Translations under genes and position numbers: made by a program | Part shown: in pieces, positions 26,544 through 36,800 of the stretch | Layout of the letters: each line of letters begins with the position of its first letter | Numbering within the stretch: position 1 is the stretch's first letter | Source of the DNA: Flectobacillus roseus | Lineage (GTDB): Bacteria; Bacteroidota; Bacteroidia; Cytophagales; Spirosomataceae | NCBI RefSeq assembly: GCF_030056665.1 | Contig: NZ_JASHIG010000025.1 | Direction: 5' to 3' (one strand) | DNA: 64,000 nucleotides | Notes under the pieces: generated by a model | Told to the model about the DNA's origin: nothing | The model's input: the letters and a program-made list of their open reading frames with translations, nothing else | The model's database searches: none

Positions 26544-27728
26544 CTACTTCTTAAAGAACTCCTTAATTATTGCGTTTCGGTTAATCCTTGCATATACCTT
26601 AAGCATCTTAGTGTCTGACCATCCCACTGTTTGTGCAATAGTGACGTCTCTCATACCTTTATAATTAAGTGCATTGTGAACATAGGATTTTCTAGCCATG
26701 TGGAAATGGAGCTTTGAGTTCACCCCTGCATATTTGGCGATTTCCTTGAGATTTACATTCATGGTTTGATTTGAGCGTTTAGGAAGTCCTGCAAGCGATC
26801 CACCATATTTTTTGATAATCTCTAATGCTCTATCACTTAAAGGAGTCATATAATTATTTTCTTCAACCTTTTCTCTTGGAAAAATAATCCAATATATCCC
26901 TTCATCATCCACGTTTAAAAACTCATCTTTAAGGGAGATATAGTCTGCATACGAAAAAGATGTCTCCTGACAGAATACCCAAGCGTCGGCAACTTCCTGT
27001 AAAGACTTTTTGAATTTATACTCATAGACTTTATCCACCTCCCAAGGCTCAAGTACCTTCGGTAATTCTTGTTTCACCTTGAGCAAATCCATATCTTCTA
27101 CTGGCTTGAAACTTATCTTGTTTCTTTTGTAGGCCTGCTTGTGCACTGATTTAATCCACATAATATGCCTATTGATATAATAAGGTTTTCGACCAAGCAC
27201 TTTCATGTAATGAATAAACTCATCCATAACTGATAAATCAAAATCTACAGCGGCTTTGGCTATTCGATTCTTTTCTCTCAAGAACTTCAAAACGTTGTTG
27301 GCATACTTTGTGTCGTTCTCTAATGTTTCATCATCGAGCTGACCTGCTTCATTAAGTTCTTGTCTTAAGTCATTGTAGAACCTAATGGCATCGGGCATGG
27401 TAAAAATTTCTTGAGGTTTTTTCCTCGAAGCCTTGTCATTACGGTGTAATTCAATCATTTTTGAAGGGTGAATGAACTGATTTGGATTTTCGGCTTCTAG
27501 CGTAGTAAGAATCATACGCATTCGTTGCTCAAAATTGTGTAGCGCTTTTTCTTTTTGGGCACTACCCTTTCCCTCAAAACATTTGTGGTCATGATTCCAA
27601 TTTTTTTTTTCGCAGTCAATTCCAGTACTGAAAGGTTTGGACTCTACCCCATCAATTTTAATTACCGCTTGTAGATTTCCCAATTCTGGATTCTTTGTAG
27701 ACTTACGAAACCAGTAGTTAATTTGCAT
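26544..27728 (-). CDS. IntDOT-like tyrosine recombinase (integrase)
   Basis: 394 residues from ATG at 27726-27728; the frame extends 22 codons further to 27794, but the shorter form begins with MQINYWFRK, typical of the family's arm-binding domain. SAM-like core binding (about 100-200) and catalytic domain follow. Catalytic residues visible are HxxR in HFHMARKSY, a Trp in VGWSDT in place of the third His, and the Tyr in KVYARI. The first catalytic Arg is replaced: the box reads ETSFSYADY with Ser. IntDOT from Bacteroides conjugative transposons also has Ser there, so this is family-like, not necessarily dead. It lies next to a tRNA 3' fragment, the usual place for a genomic-island integrase. 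Confidence 0.85.
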   Translation of the reverse strand: MQINYWFRKSTKNPELGNLQAVIKIDGVESKPFSTGIDCEKKNWNHDHKCFEGKGSAQKEKALHNFEQRMRMILTTLEAENPNQFIHPSKMIELHRNDKASRKKPQEIFTMPDAIRFYNDLRQELNEAGQLDDETLENDTKYANNVLKFLREKNRIAKAAVDFDLSVMDEFIHYMKVLGRKPYYINRHIMWIKSVHKQAYKRNKISFKPVEDMDLLKVKQELPKVLEPWEVDKVYEYKFKKSLQEVADAWVFCQETSFSYADYISLKDEFLNVDDEGIYWIIFPREKVEENNYMTPLSDRALEIIKKYGGSLAGLPKRSNQTMNVNLKEIAKYAGVNSKLHFHMARKSYVHNALNYKGMRDVTIAQTVGWSDTKMLKVYARINRNAIIKEFFKK

Positions 27729-27839
27729 GTAGTTAACTTGCTTTAAGAGCGTTTTTTTGGCATTTGTGTAGGTTTTAAAAAAATTAAGCCTCAAAAATGC
27801 TCAAAAACACTAGTTCGAAAAAGTGATGTAAGTAGAAAA

Positions 27840-27851
27840 TTACACGTGTAA
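27840..27851. repeat. Short perfect palindrome upstream of integrase
   Basis: TTACACGTGTAA, 12 bp, about 110 bp upstream of the chosen integrase start; a possible regulator or integrase arm site. Confidence 0.35.
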
Positions 27852-27933
27852 CTGAGTTTGTAAGGGAGACGAAAAAAAACGTGTTTAGATGAGATTTAGG
27901 CGTATTTTGCTGATTGTAAACGATATAAAATAA

Positions 27934-27961
27934 AAAAGGCAACACCTAAGTATTGCCTTTT
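27934..27961 (-). terminator. Terminator behind the tRNA remnant
   Basis: AAAAGGCAA and TTGCCTTTT form a 9-bp stem with a 10-nt loop. On the minus strand it directly follows the 3' end of the tRNA fragment and is flanked by T-rich sequence. Confidence 0.7.
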
Positions 27962-27983
27962 ATTTACCTCATTTCCGTGATAG

Positions 27984-28020
27984 TGGACCAGCATGGTCTC
28001 GAACCATGGACCCTCTGGAT
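27984..28020 (-). tRNA. 3' fragment of a tRNA gene (presumed att core)
   Basis: Read on the minus strand, the segment gives the 3' side of an anticodon stem, a short variable region, a complete T arm (CATGG TTCGAGA CCATG, 27992-28008), an acceptor strand CTGGTCC and a discriminator base. The 5' half (acceptor, D arm, anticodon) is absent; beyond 28020 the sequence is a DUF1537 gene. Amino-acid identity cannot be told. The position beside an integrase makes it a likely recombination site. Confidence 0.7.
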
Positions 28021-29073
28021 GATCTATTGGTCATTTCAGCAGATACTCGTTCTCTAACTGAAAATCAAGCAATTGCCAAGGTTGAGTATTTGATTCAAAC
28101 TAGTCAACAATATAAGCCGATTTTGATTTATAAAAAAATAGATTCGGTGCTTCGTGGTCATGTTTTGGCAGAAATTAAGACTATTCAACATTTCCTTGGT
28201 CAAAAAAATTGCTTGATAGTCCCTACCAATCCATCCATGGGGCGGAGAATAGAGGACGGAAAATATTATATAGGTGATAAATTAGCGCATGAAACCGCTT
28301 TTGCTCATGATCCAGAGTTTCCGATTCAGGATAGCGAGGTAATGAATATGCTTCGTGCCAAACCAACTGATCAAGTCCAAGTATTGGCACAACCTTTATC
28401 GCCGTTACAAGGTACAATTATTGCTGAGGTTACACAAAAAGAAGATTTACAGCAATGGGCAGCACAATTTGCAAAAATTGACCTATTGGTCGGCGGAGCG
28501 GAGTTCTTTGCCTCAATTTTGTCAAATTTAGGGTATAATCCTGTGGAAAAAATCTTTTCTCATCAACAAACAGTCAATAATTGTCTGTACGTCAGTGGAA
28601 CGACTTTTAGTGATAGTGTAGAAAAAATACAAAACCATGCCCGACACAAAGGTGGTGTTTGCTATTTACCTCATGAATTAGTCAGACAACCCATTGACTC
28701 AGAAGAATTTAACCAATCGTTAAATCGTTGGGCAAGCGAAATCATTCAATGCTTTGGTCAACATCAGGTAGTCATTATTGCCATCGAAAAACAGTTGGAT
28801 ACGACCAAAATAACGCCCGCTGAATTGGCTAAATTAGTGGCTAAAGTTGTCAAAAAAGTATTGAATCAAGTACATTTAGCAGAAATTCTCATCGAAGGAG
28901 GTGCGACGTCAGCCGCAATTTTGGCAGAGATTCCCTTACAGAACTTTCTTCCCACTGAAGAATTTGCTCAAGGGGTAATTCGTATGCAAAGCCTCGAACG
29001 TCCGAGTACCTATTTAACACTCAAACCAGGAAGTTACGCATGGCCACAAGCCGTAACGTATGCTCAACTGTAG
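28006..29073 (+). pseudogene. 5'-truncated DUF1537 acid-sugar kinase
   Basis: 355 codons. The sequence begins at DDLLVISADTRSL, which in the family corresponds to about residue 50-60. The N-terminal segment with the ADDxTGA substrate motif is missing, and the apparent ATG sits inside the tRNA remnant. What remains is well conserved: IYKKIDSVLRGHV, VPTNPSMGRRI, and C-terminal nucleotide-binding EGGATSAAIL and LKPGSYAWP. DUF1537 (OtnK/OiaK/DtnK type) kinases phosphorylate four- and five-carbon acid sugars. A symporter gene follows after 19 bp. Without its N-terminus the product is probably inactive. A RuBisCO-like gene at 55.3 kb belongs to the same type of pathway. Confidence 0.85.
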
Positions 29074-29092
29074 AAAACATTACCACCAACCA

Positions 29093-30643
29093 ATGAACCA
29101 TACATTACATGCCATTGACTATGGCATTATTTTGTTTTTTTTAGGATTGACGTTATACTTCGGTTTTATTTTCGCCAACAAACAAAAAACAACTCAAAAT
29201 TATTTTCTTGCTAAAGGTAAAGTACCTTCTTGGGCGATTGGTATGTCCTTGCTGGCTACTCTTATCAGTAGTGTAACTTTTTTGGGATACCCGGGCGAAG
29301 GCTATTCCTCCAACTGGATTTTATTGGTACAAGGCTTAATGGTTCCCATTGTTTTATTAGGAACAATATGGTTTATCGTGCCTATTTTCAGAAAAGTCAT
29401 TGGACTCAGTACTTACGAATATTTCGAGAAACGCTTCGGACGTTTTGCTCGTTACTATAGCTCATCATCATTTATCCTTCGTCAATTTTCGGGTATGGGA
29501 ACGGTATTATTCCTGATGGCAATTGCTCTGGGCAATCTTACAGGACAATCTCCTTTACTAATCATGCTAGTGATTGGGGGAATTATCATTTTGGTCAATC
29601 TTAAAGGTGGTATTGAAGCCGTTATTTGGCTCGATGTATTCCAAGGTTTTATGTTGTTGGCTAGTGGTATTACTTGTCTGGTCGTTTTACTATATTCTAT
29701 CAAAGGTGGTTTTTCGGAAGCATGGCAAATTGCCTCTAGCAAAGGTCATACAGGCTTTGGACCTTATGAATTAGATTTAAGCAAATTGACTTTTATCGTG
29801 ATGGTCATCAATGGTAGTTTTTATGCTATTCAAAAATATGGAACAGACCAAACTGTTGTTCAGCGATATTTAACCGCCAAAACTGACCGTCAAGCTATCA
29901 GAGCTTCACTTATGGGTATTTTCTTAACCGTACCTGTTTGGATGATGTTTATGTTTATCGGAACGCTACTTTTTGTATTTTACCAACAAAATCCACTTCC
30001 TGAAAAGGTACAAGCTGACGCTGTATTTCCTTATTTCATGATGACTCAATTACCAACTGGCATAGTAGGCTTTATTCTTTCTGCCCTAATATCAGCAGCG
30101 ATTTGTAGCCTAAGTGCCGATCTAAATTCATTGGCTGCAGTAGGCGTGGAAGATTATTATAAAGTATTGCGTCCCAATCAAAGCGATGAAAGTTACTTGA
30201 AAGCCAGTAAATGGATTGTTGTTCTTTCAGGTGTCATTACCCTTCTTATTGGCGCTCTATATCTGAGCACTGGTAGCGAAGGCGTACTTGGAATTGTATT
30301 CACACTTTATGCAATATTTTCAGGGGGAATTGTTGGTATTTTCTTGTTAGGTTTACTCAGTAGTCGTGCCAATACACAAGGAGTAAATATTGGTATTTTT
30401 GTCTGTATTCTTTTTACTGCCTATGCTTTTTTGACATCTACTCAAATTGGATTAGGCGACCAAAAATCGCTACTATTAGATTTAGGCGCCTATAATTTTC
30501 CACATCATAAACTCATGTTGGGCGTTTATAGTCACCTGATTGTGATTGTGGTAGGATATGTGGCTAGTCTATTTTTTCCAGCACCTAACTGTGATAGAAA
30601 TTTATTGCTAAAAGGTTGGTTTGAGGATAGAAAGAAAAAATAA
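29093..30643 (+). CDS. Sodium:solute symporter (SSS family) 1
   Basis: 516 residues from ATG at 29093; the frame opens at 29060 but the ATG fits the family N-terminus. About 13 transmembrane helices. SSS features are YFLAKGKVPSWAIGMSLLATLISSVTFLGYPGEGY and IQKYGTDQTVVQRYL; the Ser/Thr-rich SADLNSLAAV stretch may contribute to Na+ binding. It is placed between the acid-sugar kinase and GH95 genes, so a sugar or sugar-acid liberated by the locus is the probable substrate. Homologous to the second SSS gene at 37537. Confidence 0.9.
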   Translation: MNHTLHAIDYGIILFFLGLTLYFGFIFANKQKTTQNYFLAKGKVPSWAIGMSLLATLISSVTFLGYPGEGYSSNWILLVQGLMVPIVLLGTIWFIVPIFRKVIGLSTYEYFEKRFGRFARYYSSSSFILRQFSGMGTVLFLMAIALGNLTGQSPLLIMLVIGGIIILVNLKGGIEAVIWLDVFQGFMLLASGITCLVVLLYSIKGGFSEAWQIASSKGHTGFGPYELDLSKLTFIVMVINGSFYAIQKYGTDQTVVQRYLTAKTDRQAIRASLMGIFLTVPVWMMFMFIGTLLFVFYQQNPLPEKVQADAVFPYFMMTQLPTGIVGFILSALISAAICSLSADLNSLAAVGVEDYYKVLRPNQSDESYLKASKWIVVLSGVITLLIGALYLSTGSEGVLGIVFTLYAIFSGGIVGIFLLGLLSSRANTQGVNIGIFVCILFTAYAFLTSTQIGLGDQKSLLLDLGAYNFPHHKLMLGVYSHLIVIVVGYVASLFFPAPNCDRNLLLKGWFEDRKKK

Positions 30644-30674
30644 TACCATAATCAATTCTCTGAACTTAAAGCTT

Positions 30675-33455
30675 ATGAAAAAGCTATCTTTCTTGCTTTT
30701 GGGTTTATTCTTTGCCCATATTATTAGTGCCCAAAATTATCAACTGTGGTACGATAAACCAGCCCAAAAATGGACGGATGCTTTACCATTGGGCAATGGA
30801 CGCATTGGTGCAATGGTTTTTGGAAATCCTTCCCAAGAACATATTCAATTCAATGAAGAAACACTTTGGACAGGAGAACCTCGTGAATATAATCGAAAAG
30901 ATGCCTATAAATATTTGGGGCAAATTCGCCAGTTATTGCAAGAAGGAAAGCAAAAAGAAGCAGAAGCTTTAGCAGAAAAGCAGTTTATGGGACTCAAAAG
31001 CCATGAAGGTAAACGAGAAACTTGGATTGCAGATATGTTGGCATTGAAAGGATTAACAGGAAATCCTTCGCAAGCAAACTTTGATGACTCATCTTGGAAA
31101 ACCATGACAGTGCCATCCTATGAAGGCTGGGAAGCTATTGGATATGAGGGCTTAGACGGAGCCGTATGGTTTAGAACAACCATAGATATTCCAGTAGGTT
31201 GGGAAAATCAATCCTTGATTTTGGATTTGAATCGCATCAGAGATTATGATTATACCTATATCAACGGAAAATTGATTGGTAGTTCACAGCATACTGAAGG
31301 GCGTAAATATCAAATTCCTGCCAATACTTTACATGTAGGAAAAAACTTAATAGCGATACAAGTATTGAACTTTTCCGATAAAGGAGGTATTGCAGGCTAC
31401 AAAGATACTTCTCGCCATATTGGTATATATCCTGCCAGTCAAGAGGATAAAAAAATCTCGTTGAATGGTCAATGGAAATACTTTATCCAAAGCGATGAAG
31501 CCCCAGCCGTTGGCAAATATCAAGCGGATTACCAACCTTTTGGAGACTTATATATCAACTTTTTGCATGGAAAAGAATATCAAAACTATCGTCGCTCTCT
31601 TAATTTAGCAACTTCCGAATCTCAAACAGAATATACGGTTGATAATGTTGTTTTCAAAAGAGAATACTTTGTTAGTCAGCCTCACCAAGTATTGGCCATT
31701 CGTTTGACAGCCAATAAAACTCATCAAATCAACTTAGAGAGTTTTTTAACAAGTCCACACAAAAATTATAGCTTTAAATCTCTCGGGAATAATACGTGGG
31801 GGTTGTCGGTAAAAGTTCGAAATGGCGGATTGTTTGGAAAAGCCTATTTACAAATCCAACAAAAAAATGGCTCTTTAGAAGAGAATGCTGGGAAAATCGA
31901 GATTAAAGGAGCCGATGAAGTAATTTTTTACCTGACTGCCGCTACTAATTTTGTCAATTATCAAAATATTTCAGGAAACCCTCAAAAACGCTGCGAGGAA
32001 GTTTTTAGCAAACTAAAAGGAATATCTTACGAGCAAATTCGAAAGGCGCATTTATCAGAATATCAAAAATATTACAAACGTTTTGCCATCGAGTTAGGTC
32101 AGGATTCCAAAAGTCATCTACCTACGGATGTTCGTTTAGCAAATTTTGGTAAAGAAAATGATCCATCTTTCGCAGCATTGTATGTTCAATATGGGCGTTA
32201 TTTGTTGATTTCAGCCTCTCGTCCCAATACACAACCCTCTAATTTGCAAGGTATTTGGAATGATTTGTTGGCCCCACCTTGGGGAAGCAAGTACACCACC
32301 AATATCAATGCCGAAATGAACTATTGGCCAGCGGGAGTTTTGAACCTTATTCCTACACAACAGCCTCTTATACAAATGATTACAGATTTGTATAAAACTG
32401 GTAAAATCACGGCAAAAAATTACTATAATGCCCGTGGTTGGGTAGTTCATCACAATACGGATTTGTGGCGAGGAACAGCCCCAATCAACGCCTCAAACCA
32501 TGGTATTTGGGTGAGTGGTGCTGGTTGGCTAAGTCAGCATTTATGGGAACATTATCAGTACACACAGGATAAAGAGTTTTTACGAAAAACGGCTTATCCT
32601 ATCATGAAATCTGCTTCAGAATTTTTTGTGGATTTCTTGGTAAAAGATCCTAAAACAGGTTGGCTTATCAGCACGCCTTCTAATTCGCCAGAACAAGGTG
32701 GATTGGTAGCTGGACCAAGTATGGATCATCAGATTATCAGAGAGTTATATAAAAATACCATTAAAGCTGCTCAAATTTTAGGGCTAGACAAAGCCTTTGC
32801 TGATACACTGAGCCAACAATACAAGCAGATTGCTCCAAATCAAATTGGCAAGTTTGGGCAATTGCAGGAATGGTTACAAGATTTGGATGACCCCAAAAAT
32901 AATCACCGTCATGTTTCCCATCTTTGGGGCGTTCACCCAGGACATGATATTGGTTGGGACATCGACTCGACGATAATGAAAGCCGCTCGACAATCACTTA
33001 TTTATCGTGGCGACGAAGGTACTGGCTGGAGTTTGGCTTGGAAAATTAATTTCTGGGCAAGATTTCATGAGGGCGAACACGCATTACAATTAGTCAAAAT
33101 GTTGCTCAGACCTGCCACAAGTGCTGGTGGTTCATACCTAAACCTATTCGATGCCCATCCACCGTTCCAAATAGACGGCAATTTTGGTGGTGCGGCGGGT
33201 ATTGCCGAAATGCTTATCCAAAGTCAAACAGATATTATTGAACTATTACCTGCTTTACCCAAAGATTGGTCAGAAGGGAAAGTTAAAGGCATACAAGCTA
33301 GGGGAGGGTATATCTTGAGCTATGCCTGGAAAAATGGCAAAATCACAGAATTGAGTATGACAAGTAGAGAGACTACTACCTGCAAAATAAGAATTAATCA
33401 GGTTGTACATACCCTCAAGCTAAAGTCTAATGTGCCCTACCTCATCAAATTTTAA
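30675..33455 (+). CDS. GH95 alpha-L-fucosidase/galactosidase with inserted beta-sandwich domain
   Basis: 926 residues from MKKLSF (ATG 30675), signal peptide about 1-19. GH95 N-terminal domain opening DALPLGNGRIGAMVFG and FNEETLWTGEPREYN. Catalytic (alpha/alpha)6 region with TNINAEMNYWPAG, SNSPEQG (E673, the expected general acid) and FQIDGNFGG (D834, expected base). Between about 109 and 286 there is an extra domain (ANFDDSSWKTMTVP, WFRTTIDIP, YINGKLIG) resembling the sugar-binding domain of GH2 enzymes, inserted into the GH95 N-terminal domain. The family releases terminal L-fucose or L-galactose. It lies 31 bp after SSS symporter 1, so probably in the same operon. Confidence 0.9.
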   Translation: MKKLSFLLLGLFFAHIISAQNYQLWYDKPAQKWTDALPLGNGRIGAMVFGNPSQEHIQFNEETLWTGEPREYNRKDAYKYLGQIRQLLQEGKQKEAEALAEKQFMGLKSHEGKRETWIADMLALKGLTGNPSQANFDDSSWKTMTVPSYEGWEAIGYEGLDGAVWFRTTIDIPVGWENQSLILDLNRIRDYDYTYINGKLIGSSQHTEGRKYQIPANTLHVGKNLIAIQVLNFSDKGGIAGYKDTSRHIGIYPASQEDKKISLNGQWKYFIQSDEAPAVGKYQADYQPFGDLYINFLHGKEYQNYRRSLNLATSESQTEYTVDNVVFKREYFVSQPHQVLAIRLTANKTHQINLESFLTSPHKNYSFKSLGNNTWGLSVKVRNGGLFGKAYLQIQQKNGSLEENAGKIEIKGADEVIFYLTAATNFVNYQNISGNPQKRCEEVFSKLKGISYEQIRKAHLSEYQKYYKRFAIELGQDSKSHLPTDVRLANFGKENDPSFAALYVQYGRYLLISASRPNTQPSNLQGIWNDLLAPPWGSKYTTNINAEMNYWPAGVLNLIPTQQPLIQMITDLYKTGKITAKNYYNARGWVVHHNTDLWRGTAPINASNHGIWVSGAGWLSQHLWEHYQYTQDKEFLRKTAYPIMKSASEFFVDFLVKDPKTGWLISTPSNSPEQGGLVAGPSMDHQIIRELYKNTIKAAQILGLDKAFADTLSQQYKQIAPNQIGKFGQLQEWLQDLDDPKNNHRHVSHLWGVHPGHDIGWDIDSTIMKAARQSLIYRGDEGTGWSLAWKINFWARFHEGEHALQLVKMLLRPATSAGGSYLNLFDAHPPFQIDGNFGGAAGIAEMLIQSQTDIIELLPALPKDWSEGKVKGIQARGGYILSYAWKNGKITELSMTSRETTTCKIRINQVVHTLKLKSNVPYLIKF

Positions 33456-33747
33456 ACTTTTCTAGTCAATAAGTAGGGAAACGTTGTTAGTTAATAGTCT
33501 GATTACTGGACAAAATGAGAAAGTCTGATACAAGAATATCGACTTTTTCACTGATTTTTTTAAAACAATTTTAAACTGTTTTAAAAATGAGTCCAAGACT
33601 AAGTCTTGAACTAGTAAATGGGCTTCGGAAAAATGCATGTCTGTGGTTTTTAAATACATTTTTAACACTCTGTGCCTGTTGCCTTGTCCCTAAACACATA
33701 ACTTAAATCTTATTTTGCTTGATTACTTACTTCAAGAAGTTCCTGTC

Positions 33748-33781
33748 AACACGAGATATTTCCTCAAAGGTATCTCGTGTT
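33748..33781. promoter_or_regulatory. Inverted repeat (operator or terminator) upstream of GH2 gene
   Basis: AACACGAGATA (33748-33758) and TATCTCGTGTT (33771-33781) form a perfect 11-bp stem with 12-nt loop. T-rich sequence follows, so it may terminate the GH95 operon. It touches a candidate -7 box at 33781-33788. Confidence 0.5.
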
Positions 33782-33795
33782 AATTTTGTACAATA
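33781..33795 (+). promoter_or_regulatory. Candidate -7 box with TTTTGTACAATA
   Basis: TAATTTTG (33781-33788) fits the Bacteroidota TAnnTTTG element and overlaps TTTTGTACAATA (33784-33795). No clear -33 TTG at the usual spacing was found. Confidence 0.35.
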
Positions 33796-33835
33796 CTTTG
33801 AAAAAATCTTACCGAAAACATCGCTTTTGCCTGTC

Positions 33836-33850
33836 TATTTTTGTACAATA
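33836..33850 (+). promoter_or_regulatory. Second candidate -7 box with TTTTGTACAATA
   Basis: TATTTTTG (33836-33843) overlaps the same 12-mer (33839-33850), 55 bp after the first copy and 35 bp before the GH2 start codon. Confidence 0.4.
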
Positions 33851-33884
33851 ATTCTGATAAAATTCATTTTACCGATATTTACCT

Positions 33885-36800
33885 ATGTTCACCAGAAGCA
33901 GGTATTGTACAATCTTGATACTCTTTTTAGGGTTCTTATTTTCTGCAAAAGCACAAAGACAAGATATATCCCTCAATGACAACTGGCTAACCACCGTTCA
34001 TGAATCCAACATTCATGCGTATGATGGATTTGAAAAAAGTACATTTTCAACACAATCATGGAAATCTGTACAAGTACCGCACAACTGGGATCAATATGAG
34101 GGTTACCGCCGACTAACACATGGCAACAAACATGGATACGCATGGTATCGGAAAAGTTTTACTGTCAACTCTACTAATAAAAACAAGCGCTATTTCCTTT
34201 ATTTTGAGGGTGTTGGTTCCTATGCGACTATTTGGCTCAACGGTAAATTATTGGGTACACACGCTGGTGGGCGCACTACTTTTCAATTAGATGCCTCGAA
34301 CTATATTTTACTCAATAATCAAGAAAATATTTTGGCGGTACGTGCCGACCATCCTGCCGAAATTCAAGATTTGCCTTGGGTTTGTGGCGGATGCAGCACC
34401 GAACGAGGTTTTTCAGAAGGCTCACAACCCATGGGAATTTTTCGCCCTGTACATTTATTGATTACTGAGCCTATTCGCATCGCTCCTTTTGGCATTCATA
34501 TTTGGAATGATACCACAGTTTCTGCACAAAAAGCACAACTATATGGTTCTGTAGAAATACAAAATCTCAGTAATAAACAATCAGCAATCAAAGTAGTTCA
34601 TGAATTAAGAAACCAAGATAATCAGCTGATTTTCAGCAATAATAATACGATTTATCTTTCAGAAAAAACTACACAGAATATTCCTATTGCCTTCCCAATT
34701 ATTACCAATCCTAAACTTTGGTCGCCAGAACAGCCCTATTTGTATCAACTTGTAACCAAAGTCTATGAGAAAGGTAAACTTGTCGATGTTCAAAAAACAG
34801 CCTATGGTATTCGTTCAATCAAATGGCTAAAAAAATCAAACGGACAAAAGCAATTATTAGTAAATGGTAAACCATTCTTTATCAATGGTATAGCAGAATA
34901 CGAGCATCTTTTGGGCAATAGCCATGCCTTTAGTGCAGAGCAAATTAAGACTAGAGTTGGCATGGTAAAAGCTGCTGGATTCAATGCTTTTAGAGACGCA
35001 CATCAGCCACATAATTTGCGCTACCAAGAATATTGGGATAAAGATGGGATTCTATGGTGGCCACAAATGGCAGCACATATTTGGTATGACACGCCTGCTT
35101 TTCGAGAAAATTTTAAGACACTTTTAAAAGACTGGATAAAAGAGCGCAGGAACAGTCCATCCATTATACTTTGGGGACTCGAAAATGAAAGTACCCTTCC
35201 CGAAGATTTTGCCAAAGAATGTACCCAAATTATTCGAGAATTAGACCCAACAGCTTCTATCCAACGATTGGTGACAACTTGCAACGGAGGAAAAGGCACC
35301 GACTGGGATGTTCCTCAAAACTGGACAGGCACTTATGGTGGCGACCCAGCAAAATATGCAGAAGACCTTGAAAGACAAGTACTTGTAGGAGAATATGGTG
35401 CTTGGAGAACGGTAGATTTACACCAAGAAAAACCTATGGCAGGAGCATTCAGCGAAGAAGCGATTGGCGAATTAATGCAACTAAAACTTCGCTTAGCTGA
35501 AGCCGCCAAACAAAATTCCGTAGGACATTTCTTCTGGTTATTGACGTCTCACGATAACCCAGGACGGGTCCAAAGTGGTGAAGCATTGCGCGAATTAGAC
35601 AGAATTGGTCCTGTAAATTATAAAGGTTTATTGACTCCATGGGAAGAGCCTGCCGATATATTCTACTTATTTAGAGCAACTTATGCCCCAACCAAAACCC
35701 AGCCGATGGTCTATATCGTTTCTCACACTTGGCCAGACCGTTGGACTCAGACAGGCATAAAATCAGGGATAAAAGTCTATTCCAATTGTGAGGAAGTCGA
35801 ATTATTTAATGACCTAAATATTTCTCTAGGAAAACAAAAAAGAGGAAAAGAAGGCGTATTTATCTGGAATAATGTCCCGATTCAATATAACATGTTGATT
35901 GCCAAAGGCTACGTAAATGGAAATAAAGTGGCAGAAGATGTAGTGCAATTACATCATTTACCAACGGCACCTGCTTGGTCTGCCCAAAAACAACAAACGA
36001 AAAATCTTGTAGTCAATAGTCCACAGAAACACTACTTGTATCGTGTCAATTGTGGGGGCGATTACTATACAGACAAAAACAAATCTTTATGGCTAGCAGA
36101 CCAAGCAAAAACACCTCAAAATAAATGGGGATATCTTTCATGGGCAAATGATTTTGAAGGTATTCCCAAAGCTTATGCAAGCCAAAGAAGAACATTTGAC
36201 CCGATCACAAATACCGCCGACGATGAACTGTTTCAGAGTTTTAGATATGGACGAGATAAACTTTCCTATCAATTTACCCTCCCTGATGGTCAATACGAAG
36301 TGGAATTATATTTTATTGAGCCTTGGCATGGCACAGGTGGGGGGTACGATTATTCGGGTTGGCGTTTGTTTGATGTGGCATTTAATGGAAATACCGTCCT
36401 CAAAAATTTGGATATCTGGAAAGAAGTAGGGCATGATGCAGTGTTGAAAAAAACAATTCCATTTCAAGTAAAAGGAGGAAAACTGAACATTTCTTTCCCT
36501 CAAATAGCCTCGGGACAAGCCATTATTTCGGCTATTGCTATTGCTAGTACTGAGAAGAAAAATACATTTACAGCAAGTTCAAACACCCTGATTACGTCAA
36601 CAAAAACAATCAAAACTTGGCTTGATACAGGCAAAGCACTTTTTAAGGATTCACAAGAAAACTATGTGAGCTTGCCAGCTGTATTATACGGAGCAGAATA
36701 TCTATTTTCTGAAAAAAATGAAAAATTGTACAAACTTGCTCTGAATGAAATAGGAGATATTTATGTCGGAATAGATTCTTCGAAGGCCTTACCAAAGGCT

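Larger units (their letters stand above)
33456..33884. other. Intergenic region with dispersed repeats and candidate promoters
   Basis: No gene. It holds a repeat block (33573-33618) that recurs inverted at about 61316-61362, and a 41-bp block (33674-33714) that recurs directly at 61617-61657. It also has an 11-bp-arm hairpin (33748-33781) and two TTTTGTACAATA boxes overlapping TAnnTTTG -7 motifs. Confidence 0.7.

Noticed and set aside
27984..28020. Intact tRNA gene
   Set aside because: Only T arm, variable region and 3' acceptor are present; the D arm and anticodon loop are missing.
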